64,000 nt of DNA from Kordia jejudonensis (GCF_001005315.1 NZ_LBMG01000038.1:1-64000); one strand, 5' to 3'. Counted from the stretch's first letter, positions 18,846 to 29,313 are shown. Numbers and translations: made by a program. The notes: generated by a model not told the origin, from the sequence alone.

Positions 18846-20059
18846 ATAAAATAATTTATACACTTATTGGTTTATTAGCTTTTAGTACTTCTAATGCTCA
18901 ACAATTAGAAATACTAATAAATGAAGCACTAGCCAATAATCCAGAAATTCAAAAATTTGAAATACAATACAAAAGAGTTTCTGAAAAAGTGAACGAAGTA
19001 AACACACTTCCTAATACAGAATTTGGTGTTGGCTATTTTGTGAGCGAGCCTGAAACAAGAACTGGTTCACAACGATTTAAGGTTTCAGCTAAACAAATGC
19101 TACCTTGGTTTGGTACTATTAGCTCGCGTGAAGATTATATATCAGCATTGGCAGACACCAAATATCAAGACATTGTTATTGCAAAACGTAAATTAATGGC
19201 TTCGGTATCACAATCCTATTACGATCTGTATGCCAACCAAGCAAAACAGCATGTAATAAGTGATAATATTAAACTTTTAGAAACTTACGAAACAATGGCT
19301 TTAACATTTGTTGAAGTTGGTAAAGCATCCGCAGTAGATGTATTGCGTTTACAAATACGACAAAACGATTTGAGACAATTAAAAAACGTATTGCAACGAA
19401 AGTATTTAGCAGAACAAACTAATTTTAATAACTTTTTAAATAGAGATAATACAATAAATGTATCGGTTTTAGATAGTTTAACAATTCCAATGAAAGACTT
19501 TAAATTTAATTCCGAAAACTTATCTATACATCCTGAATTAGTAAAGTTTGACAAACTTTATCAATCTATAGAAAAATCAGAATTACTTAACCAAAAAGAA
19601 AGCAGTCCTATGATTGGTTTTGGATTAGACTACATCAATGTTTCTGAAAGACCAGATATGAATTTCTCGGATAACGGTAAAGATATTGTGATGCCAATGG
19701 TTTCGGTGTCAATCCCAATTTTTAATAAAAAATATAAATCTCAAACTAAGCAAAATGAGTTAGAACAGCAAGAAATAACAGCTCAAAAACAAGAACGATT
19801 AAACACTTTGGAAACGCTTTTAAGTAAAGCGATTAATGAACGAATTTCTGCAAGAATAAGTTATGCTACGCAAACCAAGAACTTAAAACAAGCCAAAGAT
19901 GCTGAAGAAATTTTAATCAAAAGCTACGAAACAGGAACGATTGATTTTAATGATGTTTTAGACATTCAAGAGCTACAATTAAAGTTTCAAATAAATCAAA
20001 TAGAATCTATTAAATCTTATTTCATCCAAACGACGATTATTAATTATTTAATTCAGTAA
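18842..20059 (+). CDS. TolC-family outer membrane channel (CusC-like)
   Basis: The 405-residue protein has a signal peptide ending SNAQ and the two-fold TolC repeat of long amphipathic helices with short beta strands (for example LYANQAKQHVISDNIKLLET and KLFQIN-like C-terminal helix). The start ATG overlaps the cusA stop (ATGA), so translation is coupled. It provides the outer membrane exit duct of the Cus efflux complex. Confidence 0.88.
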   Translation: MNKIIYTLIGLLAFSTSNAQQLEILINEALANNPEIQKFEIQYKRVSEKVNEVNTLPNTEFGVGYFVSEPETRTGSQRFKVSAKQMLPWFGTISSREDYISALADTKYQDIVIAKRKLMASVSQSYYDLYANQAKQHVISDNIKLLETYETMALTFVEVGKASAVDVLRLQIRQNDLRQLKNVLQRKYLAEQTNFNNFLNRDNTINVSVLDSLTIPMKDFKFNSENLSIHPELVKFDKLYQSIEKSELLNQKESSPMIGFGLDYINVSERPDMNFSDNGKDIVMPMVSVSIPIFNKKYKSQTKQNELEQQEITAQKQERLNTLETLLSKAINERISARISYATQTKNLKQAKDAEEILIKSYETGTIDFNDVLDIQELQLKFQINQIESIKSYFIQTTIINYLIQ

Positions 20060-20062
20060 ACA

Positions 20063-22378
20063 ATGAAAACCATTAATACAATACTTCTTTTATTCCTAAC
20101 ATCAATTGCATTTGCCCAAGTAGGAACAAATGGCGATGACAGAAAAGAAGAAGGAAGAAATATAAAAGAATATAACCTAACTATTGAAGAAAATAAAATG
20201 ACACTTGGAGGCGTAAGCGCAAATGCTATGACTATTAATGGAAGTATTCCTGGACCTACTTTAGAGTTTAATGAAGGAGACCTTGCCATTATTAATGTTA
20301 CCAACAAAATGGATGTGGAAACTTCTGTTCATTGGCACGGTTTAATTCTTCCTAATTTTTATGACGGTGTGCCCTATTTAACCACACCACCTATTAAAGC
20401 AGGCACCACATTTCAATATAGAATTCCTATCAACCAATCGGGAACCTACTGGTATCATTCTCATACAATGTTACAAGAACAGAAAGGAGTTTACGGATCT
20501 ATAGTCATTCACCCAAAAGAAAAAGTATTAGAGTATGATAAAGACTTAGTTGTTTTATTATCTGATTGGACTTATGAAAAGCCAATGAATGTGCTTCGTA
20601 ACCTTAAACGAGGTAACGAATGGTATCAAGTAAAAAAAGGGACAGCTGTACCATTAAGTAGAGTTATAAAAGAAGGTGCATTGGGCGCACAATTTAAGTT
20701 TTGGCGCGATAGAATGGAAGGTGCAGATATTGCAGACATTTATTATCCTGCTTTTTTAACTAATGGTAAAAAAACGGCAAAATATCCAGATTTCAAATCA
20801 GGAGAAAAAGTACGCTTACGTTTTATAAATGCTTCTGCATCGACTTACTATTGGATGGATTTTGGGACTGGTAATCCGATGATGGTGTCAAGTGATGGTG
20901 TAGATGTTGTTCCAACTTTAAAAGAGCGTTTTCTTTTTGGTGTTGCCGAAACCTATGATGTTATTGTTACCATTCCAGAAGGAACTTTAGAGGTTACTGC
21001 AACAGCACAAGACGGTTCAGGACACACATCACTTCATATAGGAAAAGGAACATTATTTCCTGCTAAAACTATAGATAGACCTGATAAAATAGAGATGATG
21101 AAACAAATGTCTAAAATGGATATGAAGATGGGGGCACCTGCCACAATTGGTAATAAAAACAAAAAAACACCTGAATATCTTAAAGAGAATTATGGCATGC
21201 AAATGAATATGAAAGATGGCAAGATGAAGATGAGTATGAGCGACAAGATGTCTATGAATAAAGATCAAATGAATAACTCAATGGACATGAAGATGGATAA
21301 CAAAAATGCACACAAATATCATAATATGTCCAAAATGTCAAAAGACACCTCTTCTTTTAATTATGAAAACCGTAAAAACTATTTTAATTACAATCATTTA
21401 AAAGCAAAAGAAAAAACGGCTTACAATGCAGACCTACCTGTAAATGATATTTTATTAAATCTTACAGGAAATATGCAACGATATATATGGAGTATGAATG
21501 GTGTACCTCTTTCAGAGACTGATAAAATAAAAATTAAAAGTAACGAAGTAACTCGTATTACTTTCAATAACCTTACTATGATGCACCACCCAATGCATTT
21601 ACATGGTCACTATTTTAGGGTAATTAACGAAAACGGAGAGCGTTCCCCATTAAAACATACCGTTAATGTACCACCAATGCAAAAAGTAGTCATTGAGTTT
21701 TATAATGAAGAATACGGAGATTGGTTTTTCCATTGTCACATTTTATATCACATGATGGGTGGTATGGCTCGTATTTTTAGTTATGATACGCCACGTGATG
21801 AAAGAATGAAAGATTTCCCTGTTCAAAAATTAATTGATGAAACAGACCATTATTATTCTTGGGGATTGTTGCGTGGAGGTTCAAATTTTAATGAACTCTT
21901 TTTAATGTCAAGCAATATCCGCAATGGATTTGGTTTAAGGGCAGAGTTTGATTATGACAAAAACCTTGAAGCCGAAATAAATTATGACAGATACCTTAAT
22001 GACTGGTTACGTCTCTATGTAGGAGTGAATACAGAAACTGAAATACCAAATTCCTTTGATGAGTTCAATACGGTGGGTCTTGTTGGTGTAAAATACTTTA
22101 CACCCTACAGGTTCAATGTAGATGTGAGTATGGACAATCAGCTACGCCCAAGGATAAGACTTGATAGAGAACTTTACCTATTTCCAAGAATTTTCCTCGA
22201 GGGAGAATACGAATATAGAGCAGACTTTGGATGGGTCAATGATTTAGGAGGCAGTTCTTTTGAGAGTGAAACACAATGGTTAGTAGGTCTTTCTTATATA
22301 CTATCAAGAAATTTTTCAATACAAGCAAACTACAATAATCGTTATGGCTGGGGTGGTGGTCTTTTGGCAAGATTTTAA
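20063..22378 (+). CDS. Multicopper oxidase fused to a CopB-like outer membrane barrel
   Basis: The 771-residue protein has a signal peptide, then three cupredoxin domains (about 30-575). Copper ligands are at HWHG (90-93), YHSH, the MHHPMHLHGH block and FHCHILYHMMGG (557-559 is HCH). Between domains is a Met/His/Asp-rich tract (about 345-430), as in CopA/PcoA copper-binding loops. Residues about 590-771 are not cupredoxin. They alternate like beta strands and resemble CopB/PcoB. The protein probably oxidises Cu(I) in the periplasm while anchored to the outer membrane. It lies 3 bp after tolC. Confidence 0.85.
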   Translation: MKTINTILLLFLTSIAFAQVGTNGDDRKEEGRNIKEYNLTIEENKMTLGGVSANAMTINGSIPGPTLEFNEGDLAIINVTNKMDVETSVHWHGLILPNFYDGVPYLTTPPIKAGTTFQYRIPINQSGTYWYHSHTMLQEQKGVYGSIVIHPKEKVLEYDKDLVVLLSDWTYEKPMNVLRNLKRGNEWYQVKKGTAVPLSRVIKEGALGAQFKFWRDRMEGADIADIYYPAFLTNGKKTAKYPDFKSGEKVRLRFINASASTYYWMDFGTGNPMMVSSDGVDVVPTLKERFLFGVAETYDVIVTIPEGTLEVTATAQDGSGHTSLHIGKGTLFPAKTIDRPDKIEMMKQMSKMDMKMGAPATIGNKNKKTPEYLKENYGMQMNMKDGKMKMSMSDKMSMNKDQMNNSMDMKMDNKNAHKYHNMSKMSKDTSSFNYENRKNYFNYNHLKAKEKTAYNADLPVNDILLNLTGNMQRYIWSMNGVPLSETDKIKIKSNEVTRITFNNLTMMHHPMHLHGHYFRVINENGERSPLKHTVNVPPMQKVVIEFYNEEYGDWFFHCHILYHMMGGMARIFSYDTPRDERMKDFPVQKLIDETDHYYSWGLLRGGSNFNELFLMSSNIRNGFGLRAEFDYDKNLEAEINYDRYLNDWLRLYVGVNTETEIPNSFDEFNTVGLVGVKYFTPYRFNVDVSMDNQLRPRIRLDRELYLFPRIFLEGEYEYRADFGWVNDLGGSSFESETQWLVGLSYILSRNFSIQANYNNRYGWGGGLLARF

Positions 22379-22381
22379 TTA

Positions 22382-22939
22382 ATGAAAAAATATCTTTACA
22401 TAAAAAATATGGTATGTAACCGTTGTAAAATGGCGATACTTAATGTATTCAATAATCAAAATATTGAAGTCAAAACCATACAACTTGGTAAAATCACAAT
22501 TGATAAAAAGGTAGAGATAAACTATCAAAAGCTTGATAAACAACTTAAAGATTTGGGTTTTGAACTAATTAAAGACCCAGTAGATACATTGATTGAAAAA
22601 ATCAAGATAAAACTAATTCAGTATGTAGAAAATAGTAATGACAACACTATTGTAACCTATCTCGAAAATGAAATAGGAAAAAGTTACACAACATTAAGTA
22701 AAACATTTAGTAAAAACGAAGGAATAACCATAGAGAAGTATTATATCAATCTAAAAATTGAAAAGGTTAAAGAATTAATTCAAATGCAAAAACTAAATTT
22801 TTCTGAAATCGCTTACACTTTAAATTATAAAAATAGTAGTCATTTAGCAAAACAATTTAAACAAATAACAGGTATGTCTATGACAGATTATAAGAGCTTA
22901 CAAATTGATACCAGAAAAACTTTGGACAAAATTGTATAA
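22382..22939 (+). CDS. HMA-like domain fused to an AraC-type DNA-binding domain
   Basis: The 185 residues start with an HMA-like fold (about 1-68) carrying NMVCNRCKM (Cys12 and Cys15), the metal-chaperone CxxC position. The C-terminal half (about 85-180) is an AraC/XylS helix-turn-helix pair, with LNFSEIAYTLNYKNSSHLAK and FKQITGMSMTDYK. This design suggests a copper-responsive activator of the surrounding operon. It sits 3 bp after the oxidase and 77 bp before copA. Metal sensing is inferred, not shown. Confidence 0.8.
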   Translation: MKKYLYIKNMVCNRCKMAILNVFNNQNIEVKTIQLGKITIDKKVEINYQKLDKQLKDLGFELIKDPVDTLIEKIKIKLIQYVENSNDNTIVTYLENEIGKSYTTLSKTFSKNEGITIEKYYINLKIEKVKELIQMQKLNFSEIAYTLNYKNSSHLAKQFKQITGMSMTDYKSLQIDTRKTLDKIV

Positions 22940-23016
22940 AAAGTATCCAATATTAGAAAAGCTTAAAATATACAGTCAAAATAATTTTGTGAGTTAAACT
23001 TTTAAAAAATGAAAAA

Positions 23017-25740
23017 ATGAAACACAAATATCAAATTCAAGGAATGACCTGCAAAGGATGTATGAGAACTGTTAATAATGCTTTGTCAGAAGTGGAAGGA
23101 GTAGAAAATGTGGAGATTGATTTTGAAACATCAACAGCAACCATAGAAATGACAGCGCATATTTCAATAGACAATTTTGAAAAAGCGCTACAAGAAAAAA
23201 AAGCAAAATATCATATTCATCCAAATAAAGGTAATGGCTTAATCACAAGAACTTTTCCAGTTAATGGGATGACCTGCAATGGCTGTAAGGCTCATGTAGA
23301 AAAAACACTTTCTTCTGTTGAAGGTGTTAAAAGTGTTTCAGTCAATTTAAAAAATGCCGAAGCTACTATATATATGAAACCAGAAATACTAATTGAAAAG
23401 TTTCAAGAGGTTTTAGAAAAAGATGGGGGAACATATAGCATTTTTAAAGCAGGTCAAAGACCTGATGCTAATCAAGAGAAAAAAGAAAAACCAAAAGGAC
23501 AAGGCACAGGTACGTTCTACTGCCCAATGCGTTGCGAAGGTGACAAAACCTACGATGATCCAGGAGACTGTCCTGTTTGTGGTATGGATTTAGTCGAAGA
23601 AGTAAGTCTAACCACAATCAACAAACAGCAATGGACGTGTCCTATGCATCCAGAAGTTGTAAAAGATGAAGAGGGCTCTTGTCCTATTTGCGGGATGGAT
23701 TTAGTACCAATGGAACCTGAAGCATCAGCGGAAGAAAAAACCTATAAAAAACTATTGAAAAAGTTTTGGATAGCATCCGTTTTCACTTTCCCAATTTTTA
23801 TAATCGCAATGAGCGAAATGCTTAATAACAATCCATTGTACGATATAATGGAACAAAAATATTGGAATTGGATTCAGTTTGCTTTATCCATTCCAGTTGT
23901 ATTTTATGCGACTTGGATGTTCTTTGAACGTGCTTATAGAAGTATAAAAACGTGGAACCTCAATATGTTTACACTCATTGGTATTGGTGCTGGTGTCGCT
24001 TGGCTATTTAGTGTTATTGGTATGTTATTTCCAGATGTCTTTCCATCACAGTTTAAAACAGAATCAGGTGCAGTACACGTCTATTTTGAAGCAGCAACGG
24101 TTATTCTAACCTTGGTGCTTTTAGGACAGTTGTTAGAAGCTCGTGCGCATAGCAAAACCAATTCGGCAGTAAAAGAATTATTAAAGTTAGCACCTAATAA
24201 AGCCATAAAAATAATAGATGGTGAAGAAGTTGAAGTCAGTATCGATAAGATAGAATTAAATGATATTTTAAAAGTAAAACCAGGCGATAAAATTCCCGTA
24301 GATGGTGTGATAACAGAAGGTGAAACAACCATTGACGAATCTATGATTACAGGTGAACCTATTCCTGTAAACAAATCACAACAAGATAAAGTAAATAGCG
24401 GAACAATTAATGGGAATCAATCCTTTTTAATGAAAGCGGAAAAAGTAGGAAGTGATACGCTTTTATCTCAAATCATTCATATGGTTAATGATGCCAGTAG
24501 AAGTCGCGCACCCATTCAGAATTTAGCAGATAAGGTATCAGGTTATTTCGTACCAGTTGTAGTTCTTATTTCTATAATCACATTTATGGTATGGGCAATT
24601 TGGGGACCAGAACCTGCTTATGTATATGCATTGGTCAATGCAATTGCAGTACTAATCATTGCTTGTCCTTGTGCTTTAGGTTTAGCAACACCAATGTCGG
24701 TAATGGTTGGCGTGGGTAAAGGTGCTCAAAACGGTGTATTGATTAAAAATGCCGAAGCTCTCGAAAAAATGGATAAGGTAAATACACTTATAGTTGATAA
24801 AACAGGAACAATTACAGAAGGAAAACCAACAGTAGAAACAGTAGGTGTTTTTAGTGATACTCTAAACGAAAAAGAGCTACTACAATATATCGTTTCATTA
24901 AATACGAATAGTGAACACCCATTAGCAGAAGCTACTGTTAAATATGGAAAAGAACATAATGCTGAAATAATAAAATCTGAAAACTTTAGTGCAATCACAG
25001 GAAAAGGTGTTGAAGCAATAATAAACGATAAAAAAGTAGCATTAGGTAATCCAAAAATGATGGAATATGCCAAAGCAGATATTACTTCTAAAATGAAAGA
25101 CGAAGCTAAATCTTACCAACAACAGGGTAAAACAGTTTCTTATTTGTCGATAGATAAAACCGTTGTTGGTTATGTAGTCATAGGAGATAAAATAAAAGAA
25201 ACAAGTGCCAAAGCAATTAAAATACTTCAAGATAAAGGCATTGATGTTATAATGCTTACAGGCGATAATCACGATACAGCACAAGCAGTAGCTTCAGAAC
25301 TTAATCTTGCAGATTTTAAAGCCAGTATGCTACCAGAAGATAAACTCAAAGAAGTTGAGAAATTGCAAGAAAAGGGAAAAGTGGTTGCAATGGCAGGTGA
25401 TGGTATAAATGATGCACCAGCATTGGCAAAAAGTGATGTAGGTATTGCAATGGGTACAGGCACAGATGTAGCGATAGAAAGTGCAATGATAACTTTGGTG
25501 AAAGGTAATTTACACGGAATAGTAAAAGCTAAAAATTTAAGCCATTCCGTAATGAAAAATATTAAGCAGAATCTATTTTTTGCACTTATTTATAACACAT
25601 TAGGAGTACCTATTGCAGCAGGCGTATTATTTCCATTCTTTGGCATTTTATTGTCGCCAATGATAGCAGCATTAGCAATGAGTTTTAGTTCTGTTTCAGT
25701 AATAGTAAACGCATTAAGATTAAGAAATATTAAAATATAA
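23017..25740 (+). CDS. copA: Copper-exporting P1B-type ATPase
   Basis: The 907-residue pump has two N-terminal HMA domains (CxxC at 12-15 and 87-90). Two heavy-metal-binding domains follow, with the CPM...CP(V/I)CGMDL pattern (about 168-195 and 207-238). Eight membrane helices carry the transport motif CPC (550-552). Catalytic motifs are DKTGT (Asp594), the HP locus NSEHPLAEA and GDGINDAPALAKSD. CPCALGLATP marks the Cu(I)/Ag(I) class. It moves cytosolic Cu(I) to the periplasm, where the Cus complex and oxidase take over. Confidence 0.95.
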   Translation: MKHKYQIQGMTCKGCMRTVNNALSEVEGVENVEIDFETSTATIEMTAHISIDNFEKALQEKKAKYHIHPNKGNGLITRTFPVNGMTCNGCKAHVEKTLSSVEGVKSVSVNLKNAEATIYMKPEILIEKFQEVLEKDGGTYSIFKAGQRPDANQEKKEKPKGQGTGTFYCPMRCEGDKTYDDPGDCPVCGMDLVEEVSLTTINKQQWTCPMHPEVVKDEEGSCPICGMDLVPMEPEASAEEKTYKKLLKKFWIASVFTFPIFIIAMSEMLNNNPLYDIMEQKYWNWIQFALSIPVVFYATWMFFERAYRSIKTWNLNMFTLIGIGAGVAWLFSVIGMLFPDVFPSQFKTESGAVHVYFEAATVILTLVLLGQLLEARAHSKTNSAVKELLKLAPNKAIKIIDGEEVEVSIDKIELNDILKVKPGDKIPVDGVITEGETTIDESMITGEPIPVNKSQQDKVNSGTINGNQSFLMKAEKVGSDTLLSQIIHMVNDASRSRAPIQNLADKVSGYFVPVVVLISIITFMVWAIWGPEPAYVYALVNAIAVLIIACPCALGLATPMSVMVGVGKGAQNGVLIKNAEALEKMDKVNTLIVDKTGTITEGKPTVETVGVFSDTLNEKELLQYIVSLNTNSEHPLAEATVKYGKEHNAEIIKSENFSAITGKGVEAIINDKKVALGNPKMMEYAKADITSKMKDEAKSYQQQGKTVSYLSIDKTVVGYVVIGDKIKETSAKAIKILQDKGIDVIMLTGDNHDTAQAVASELNLADFKASMLPEDKLKEVEKLQEKGKVVAMAGDGINDAPALAKSDVGIAMGTGTDVAIESAMITLVKGNLHGIVKAKNLSHSVMKNIKQNLFFALIYNTLGVPIAAGVLFPFFGILLSPMIAALAMSFSSVSVIVNALRLRNIKI

Positions 25741-25742
25741 TT

Positions 25743-26327
25743 ATGAAGAATTTAATAATAGTATTTGTATTAACAGTTTCAGTTTTAAGCTGTAAAAATC
25801 AAGAACAGAAAAAAGAAGAGCACAACCATCAACAGACTCGAACTGAAAAGGAAGATGCACCTAAAAAGAAACCTTTAAGCCCACATACATCTTCAATGGC
25901 AATGATTGGAGATGCACATATTCATATAGACTATTCATCACCAGGAGTTAGAGGACGAATTATTTTTGGTGGATTAGTTGGTTATGATAATGTCTGGCAA
26001 GCAGGTGCACATAATGCCACTTGGATTGAAACCAATAAAGATTTAATTATAAATGGTGAGGTGCTTCCAAAAGGAAAATATGGATTTTTCACGATTCCTT
26101 CAAAAGAGAATTGGACTGTAATGATTAATAAAAACTGGAATCAACACGGGAAAGACGATTATAATGAAAATGATGATGTGATACGATTTAAAGTGACACC
26201 AAGTATTTCAGATAAAATTACAGAGCATTTAGAATATAAAGTAAATAAGATTAGTGAAACAGAGGGCAGTATTTCTCTTGCTTGGGAAAAGGTGACAATT
26301 AGCTTTCCATTCAAAATAAATCAATAA
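25743..26327 (+). CDS. DUF2911 lipoprotein
   Basis: The 194-residue protein has a lipoprotein signal (VLSCKNQ, Cys17) and a His/Lys/Glu-rich linker. The DUF2911 body includes IDYSSPGVRGRIIFGGLVGYD and the FFTIPSKENWTVMINKNW segment. The family is widespread in Bacteroidota and its function is unknown. The His-rich linker and operon position (2 bp after copA) suggest a periplasmic metal-related role here. Confidence 0.8.
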   Translation: MKNLIIVFVLTVSVLSCKNQEQKKEEHNHQQTRTEKEDAPKKKPLSPHTSSMAMIGDAHIHIDYSSPGVRGRIIFGGLVGYDNVWQAGAHNATWIETNKDLIINGEVLPKGKYGFFTIPSKENWTVMINKNWNQHGKDDYNENDDVIRFKVTPSISDKITEHLEYKVNKISETEGSISLAWEKVTISFPFKINQ

Positions 26328-26328
26328 A

Positions 26329-27036
26329 ATGGTAAACAGGCATACAGCATTAAAAATTAGAAAAACCCATAGATATTTAGGATTGTTTTTGGGTATTCAA
26401 TTTTTGTTTTGGACTATCAGTGGTCTGTATTTTAGTTGGACAGATATTGATGAAATTCACGGAGACCATTTTAAAAATATGCAATACCAGCCTAAAGCAT
26501 TTAACAACCTTATTAGTCCATCACAACTTAATATTTCTGAAGGTGTTAACACCATCGCTTTAAGAGATATTGGTAACGTGCCATATTATTGGGTAAATGG
26601 CAAGCAGTTGTATAATGCTATAGATGGAAGCCCAAAGAATATCATCACAGAGGAAGAAGCACTCTATATTGCTAAAAACTATATGAAAAACGGTCTAGAG
26701 GTAGACGCTATTGAGCAAATAAATAAGGTTGGAAAGCATCACGAATATAGAGAGAAACTATTGCCTGCTTATGTGATTTCATATAAAACAGACGAAGCCC
26801 TTAAAGCCTATGTATCTGTTAAAGACGGAAAATTTCAAACCGTTAGACATCGTAGTTGGCGTTGGTTCGATTTTTTATGGATGACGCACACTATGGATTA
26901 TGAAGGTAGAGACAACTTTAATACAATAGTTTTAAGAGCCTTTTCTCTATTAGGCTTAATTACTGTATTAAGCGGATTTTTACTTTGGTTTACTTCCTCA
27001 CCTACGATTAGAAAATTGAAAAAGAAAAGAAATTAA
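26329..27036 (+). CDS. PepSY-domain membrane protein
   Basis: The 235 residues start with TALKIRKTHRYLGLFLGIQFLFW (first membrane helix about 17-37), followed by a periplasmic PepSY region with ITEEEALYIAKNYM. A second helix is near 200-220. The WRWFDFLWMTHTMDYEGRDN segment is typical of PepSY-associated iron or copper reductase-like proteins. It begins 1 bp after the DUF2911 stop. Its role in copper handling is inferred from context. Confidence 0.8.
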   Translation: MVNRHTALKIRKTHRYLGLFLGIQFLFWTISGLYFSWTDIDEIHGDHFKNMQYQPKAFNNLISPSQLNISEGVNTIALRDIGNVPYYWVNGKQLYNAIDGSPKNIITEEEALYIAKNYMKNGLEVDAIEQINKVGKHHEYREKLLPAYVISYKTDEALKAYVSVKDGKFQTVRHRSWRWFDFLWMTHTMDYEGRDNFNTIVLRAFSLLGLITVLSGFLLWFTSSPTIRKLKKKRN

Positions 27037-27053
27037 TATAAAAACTAAAAATT

Positions 27054-27545
27054 ATGAACACACAAGAACACAAAAACAACGAAAACGGAATGAGCAACTA
27101 CACAAAATTCTTTTTAATGTTAGGGGCATCATTTATAGCAATGTACATCACAATGTATTTAAATACCTATGAATTTGACCACGTATGGTTTAGTCTCACA
27201 CGCTTTTATATGGTATGTTTAGGTATTGCTACTATGGCACTTATTATGTTCTTTTTTATGAAGAATATGTACAAGAATAAAAAGAAGAATTTAGGAATTG
27301 TCATAGGTAGTATAGTGCTTTTTCTTGGTGCTTTAGGATTAGTGCGAGACCAAAAATCAACAGTTGGAGATATACTATGGATGAAAGGTATGATACCACA
27401 TCATTCCATAGCAATCTTAACAAGTGAAAGAGCAGATATTAAAGATCCAGAAGTAAAAAAGTTAGCAGAAGATATTATTAAAGCACAGAAAAAGGAAATT
27501 GAAGAAATGAAAGCAATGATAAATCGATTACAGAATGAAAAATAA
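27054..27545 (+). CDS. DUF305 membrane protein
   Basis: The 163 residues have three hydrophobic segments (about 20-36, 48-68 and 78-96) followed by a DUF305 helix bundle. The hallmark MIPHHSIAILTSERADIKDP includes the HH pair seen in this family, which is often encoded beside copper genes. It overlaps the next gene (cusB) by 11 bp. Confidence 0.8.
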   Translation: MNTQEHKNNENGMSNYTKFFLMLGASFIAMYITMYLNTYEFDHVWFSLTRFYMVCLGIATMALIMFFFMKNMYKNKKKNLGIVIGSIVLFLGALGLVRDQKSTVGDILWMKGMIPHHSIAILTSERADIKDPEVKKLAEDIIKAQKKEIEEMKAMINRLQNEK

Positions 27546-29313
27546 TAAAATAGTCATATACGTAGGCTTACTTGTAGTAGGTTTACTCTTGGGTTGGTTG
27601 CTATTTGGAAGTTCGTCCAATGAAAGTACAAAGCACAATCATACGGAAACAACAGAAACCAATCAAATGTGGACCTGTTCTATGCATCCACAAATTATGC
27701 AACCAGAACCAGGTGATTGTCCTATTTGCGGAATGGATTTAATTCCTGCCGAAAGTAGTGCAGATGGTTTGTTGGCAGACCAATTCAAATTAACCGAAAA
27801 TGCGATAGCATTAGCAAACATTCAGACAACTATTGTTGGCAAAGGAAAAATTGATGGTAACACCATCAAATTATCTGGTAAAATTGCTGAAAATGAAGAA
27901 GCAAACGCAGTACAAGTCAGTTATTTTTCGGGTAGAATAGAACGATTGAATGTCAGTTTTACAGGCGAGGAAGTTCGTAATGGTCAATTATTAGCAACCA
28001 TTTATTCGCCAGAATTGTATGCAGCACAACAAGAATTGATTACAGCTTCATCATTAAAGGAATCACAACCTGCATTATATAAGGCAGTTCGTAATAAATT
28101 GAAGTTGTGGAAACTTTCTGAAAGTCAAATTAATCAAATAGAAGAAACTGGAAAAGTAAAAGAAAATTTTCCAGTCTATGCTACTGTTTCAGGAACAGTT
28201 ACCGAAAAATTAGTAGAACAAGGCGATTACATAAAACAAGGTCAACCATTGCTAAAAATTGCAAATCTTAATACGGTTTGGGCAAACTTTGATGTCTATG
28301 AAAATCAAATCGATTTGTTTAAAAAGGGGCAAGAAGTTTTAGTGACTACAAACGCTTATGCTAATAAGGAGTTCAAAGGGAAAGTAGATTTTATTGACCC
28401 AATTTTAAATACCAAAACAAGAACAGTAACCTTACGTGTGGTGCTTTCTAATAAAAACGATGTATTTAAACCAGGAATGTTTGTAACCGCCAATATTGAA
28501 CGAGTTTCGAGAAGTAATGATGAGGTATTAACAATCCCAGCATCAGCTGTACTTTGGACTGGTGAACGCTCTGTGGTCTATTTAAAAATCAATCCAGACC
28601 AAACCGTTTTTGAAATGCGTGAAGTTGTTTTAGGTAATCGAATTGGTAATGAATATGAAGTTTTAGAAGGTTTATTTCTTGGAAATGAAATCGTGACTAA
28701 CGGAACATTTACGGTTGATGCAGCAGCTCAATTACAAGGTAAAAAATCAATGATGAATAAAGATGGTGGCAAAGTAATGACTGGTCACGAAGGACATTTA
28801 GGAATGGATAATAATGCATCAAAAAAAGAAAGTAACCATACTAATATGAACCAAAGATTGACGGTATCAGAGAAATTCCAAAAACAATTAAAATTTGTTT
28901 ATAATGATTACATCAATTTAAAAGATGCTCTAGTTAAAGAAGATTCAAAAAACACTTCAGTTAATGCAATAAGTTTATTAAACAATTTAGATAAAGTTGA
29001 TATGAAATTATTATCTGACAATAACGCTCACGCGCATTGGATGTCATTAGTAAAGGAAATACGATCTTCTGCAACATCTATTTCTAAAACTTCTGATATA
29101 AAGGCTCAAAGAGACCATTTCAAACATCTATCATCACGTTTAATAAATGTAGTTCAACTCTTTGGTATTAATGAAAAAGTATATGTTGAATTTTGCCCGA
29201 TGGCAGATAACGATAATGGTGCGTATTGGTTGAGTAATGAAGAACAAATACGAAACCCATATTTTGGTGATGCAATGTTAAAATGTGGTGAAGTAAAACA
29301 AACAATAAAATAA
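27535..29313 (+). CDS. cusB: CusB-type adaptor with N-terminal metal-binding domain and C-terminal DUF3347
   Basis: The 592-residue membrane-fusion protein has an N-terminal helix (about 7-24). A heavy-metal-binding domain (MWTCSMHPQIMQPEPGDCPI region, about 45-73) comes next. The adaptor core follows, with lipoyl, barrel-sandwich and beta-barrel parts (about 95-400). A His/Met-rich linker leads to DUF3347 (about 450-590, ending with FCPMADNDNGAYWLS). The metal-binding ends suggest it collects Cu from the periplasm and passes it to CusA. It links the pump to the TolC channel. Confidence 0.9.
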   Translation: MKNNKIVIYVGLLVVGLLLGWLLFGSSSNESTKHNHTETTETNQMWTCSMHPQIMQPEPGDCPICGMDLIPAESSADGLLADQFKLTENAIALANIQTTIVGKGKIDGNTIKLSGKIAENEEANAVQVSYFSGRIERLNVSFTGEEVRNGQLLATIYSPELYAAQQELITASSLKESQPALYKAVRNKLKLWKLSESQINQIEETGKVKENFPVYATVSGTVTEKLVEQGDYIKQGQPLLKIANLNTVWANFDVYENQIDLFKKGQEVLVTTNAYANKEFKGKVDFIDPILNTKTRTVTLRVVLSNKNDVFKPGMFVTANIERVSRSNDEVLTIPASAVLWTGERSVVYLKINPDQTVFEMREVVLGNRIGNEYEVLEGLFLGNEIVTNGTFTVDAAAQLQGKKSMMNKDGGKVMTGHEGHLGMDNNASKKESNHTNMNQRLTVSEKFQKQLKFVYNDYINLKDALVKEDSKNTSVNAISLLNNLDKVDMKLLSDNNAHAHWMSLVKEIRSSATSISKTSDIKAQRDHFKHLSSRLINVVQLFGINEKVYVEFCPMADNDNGAYWLSNEEQIRNPYFGDAMLKCGEVKQTIK

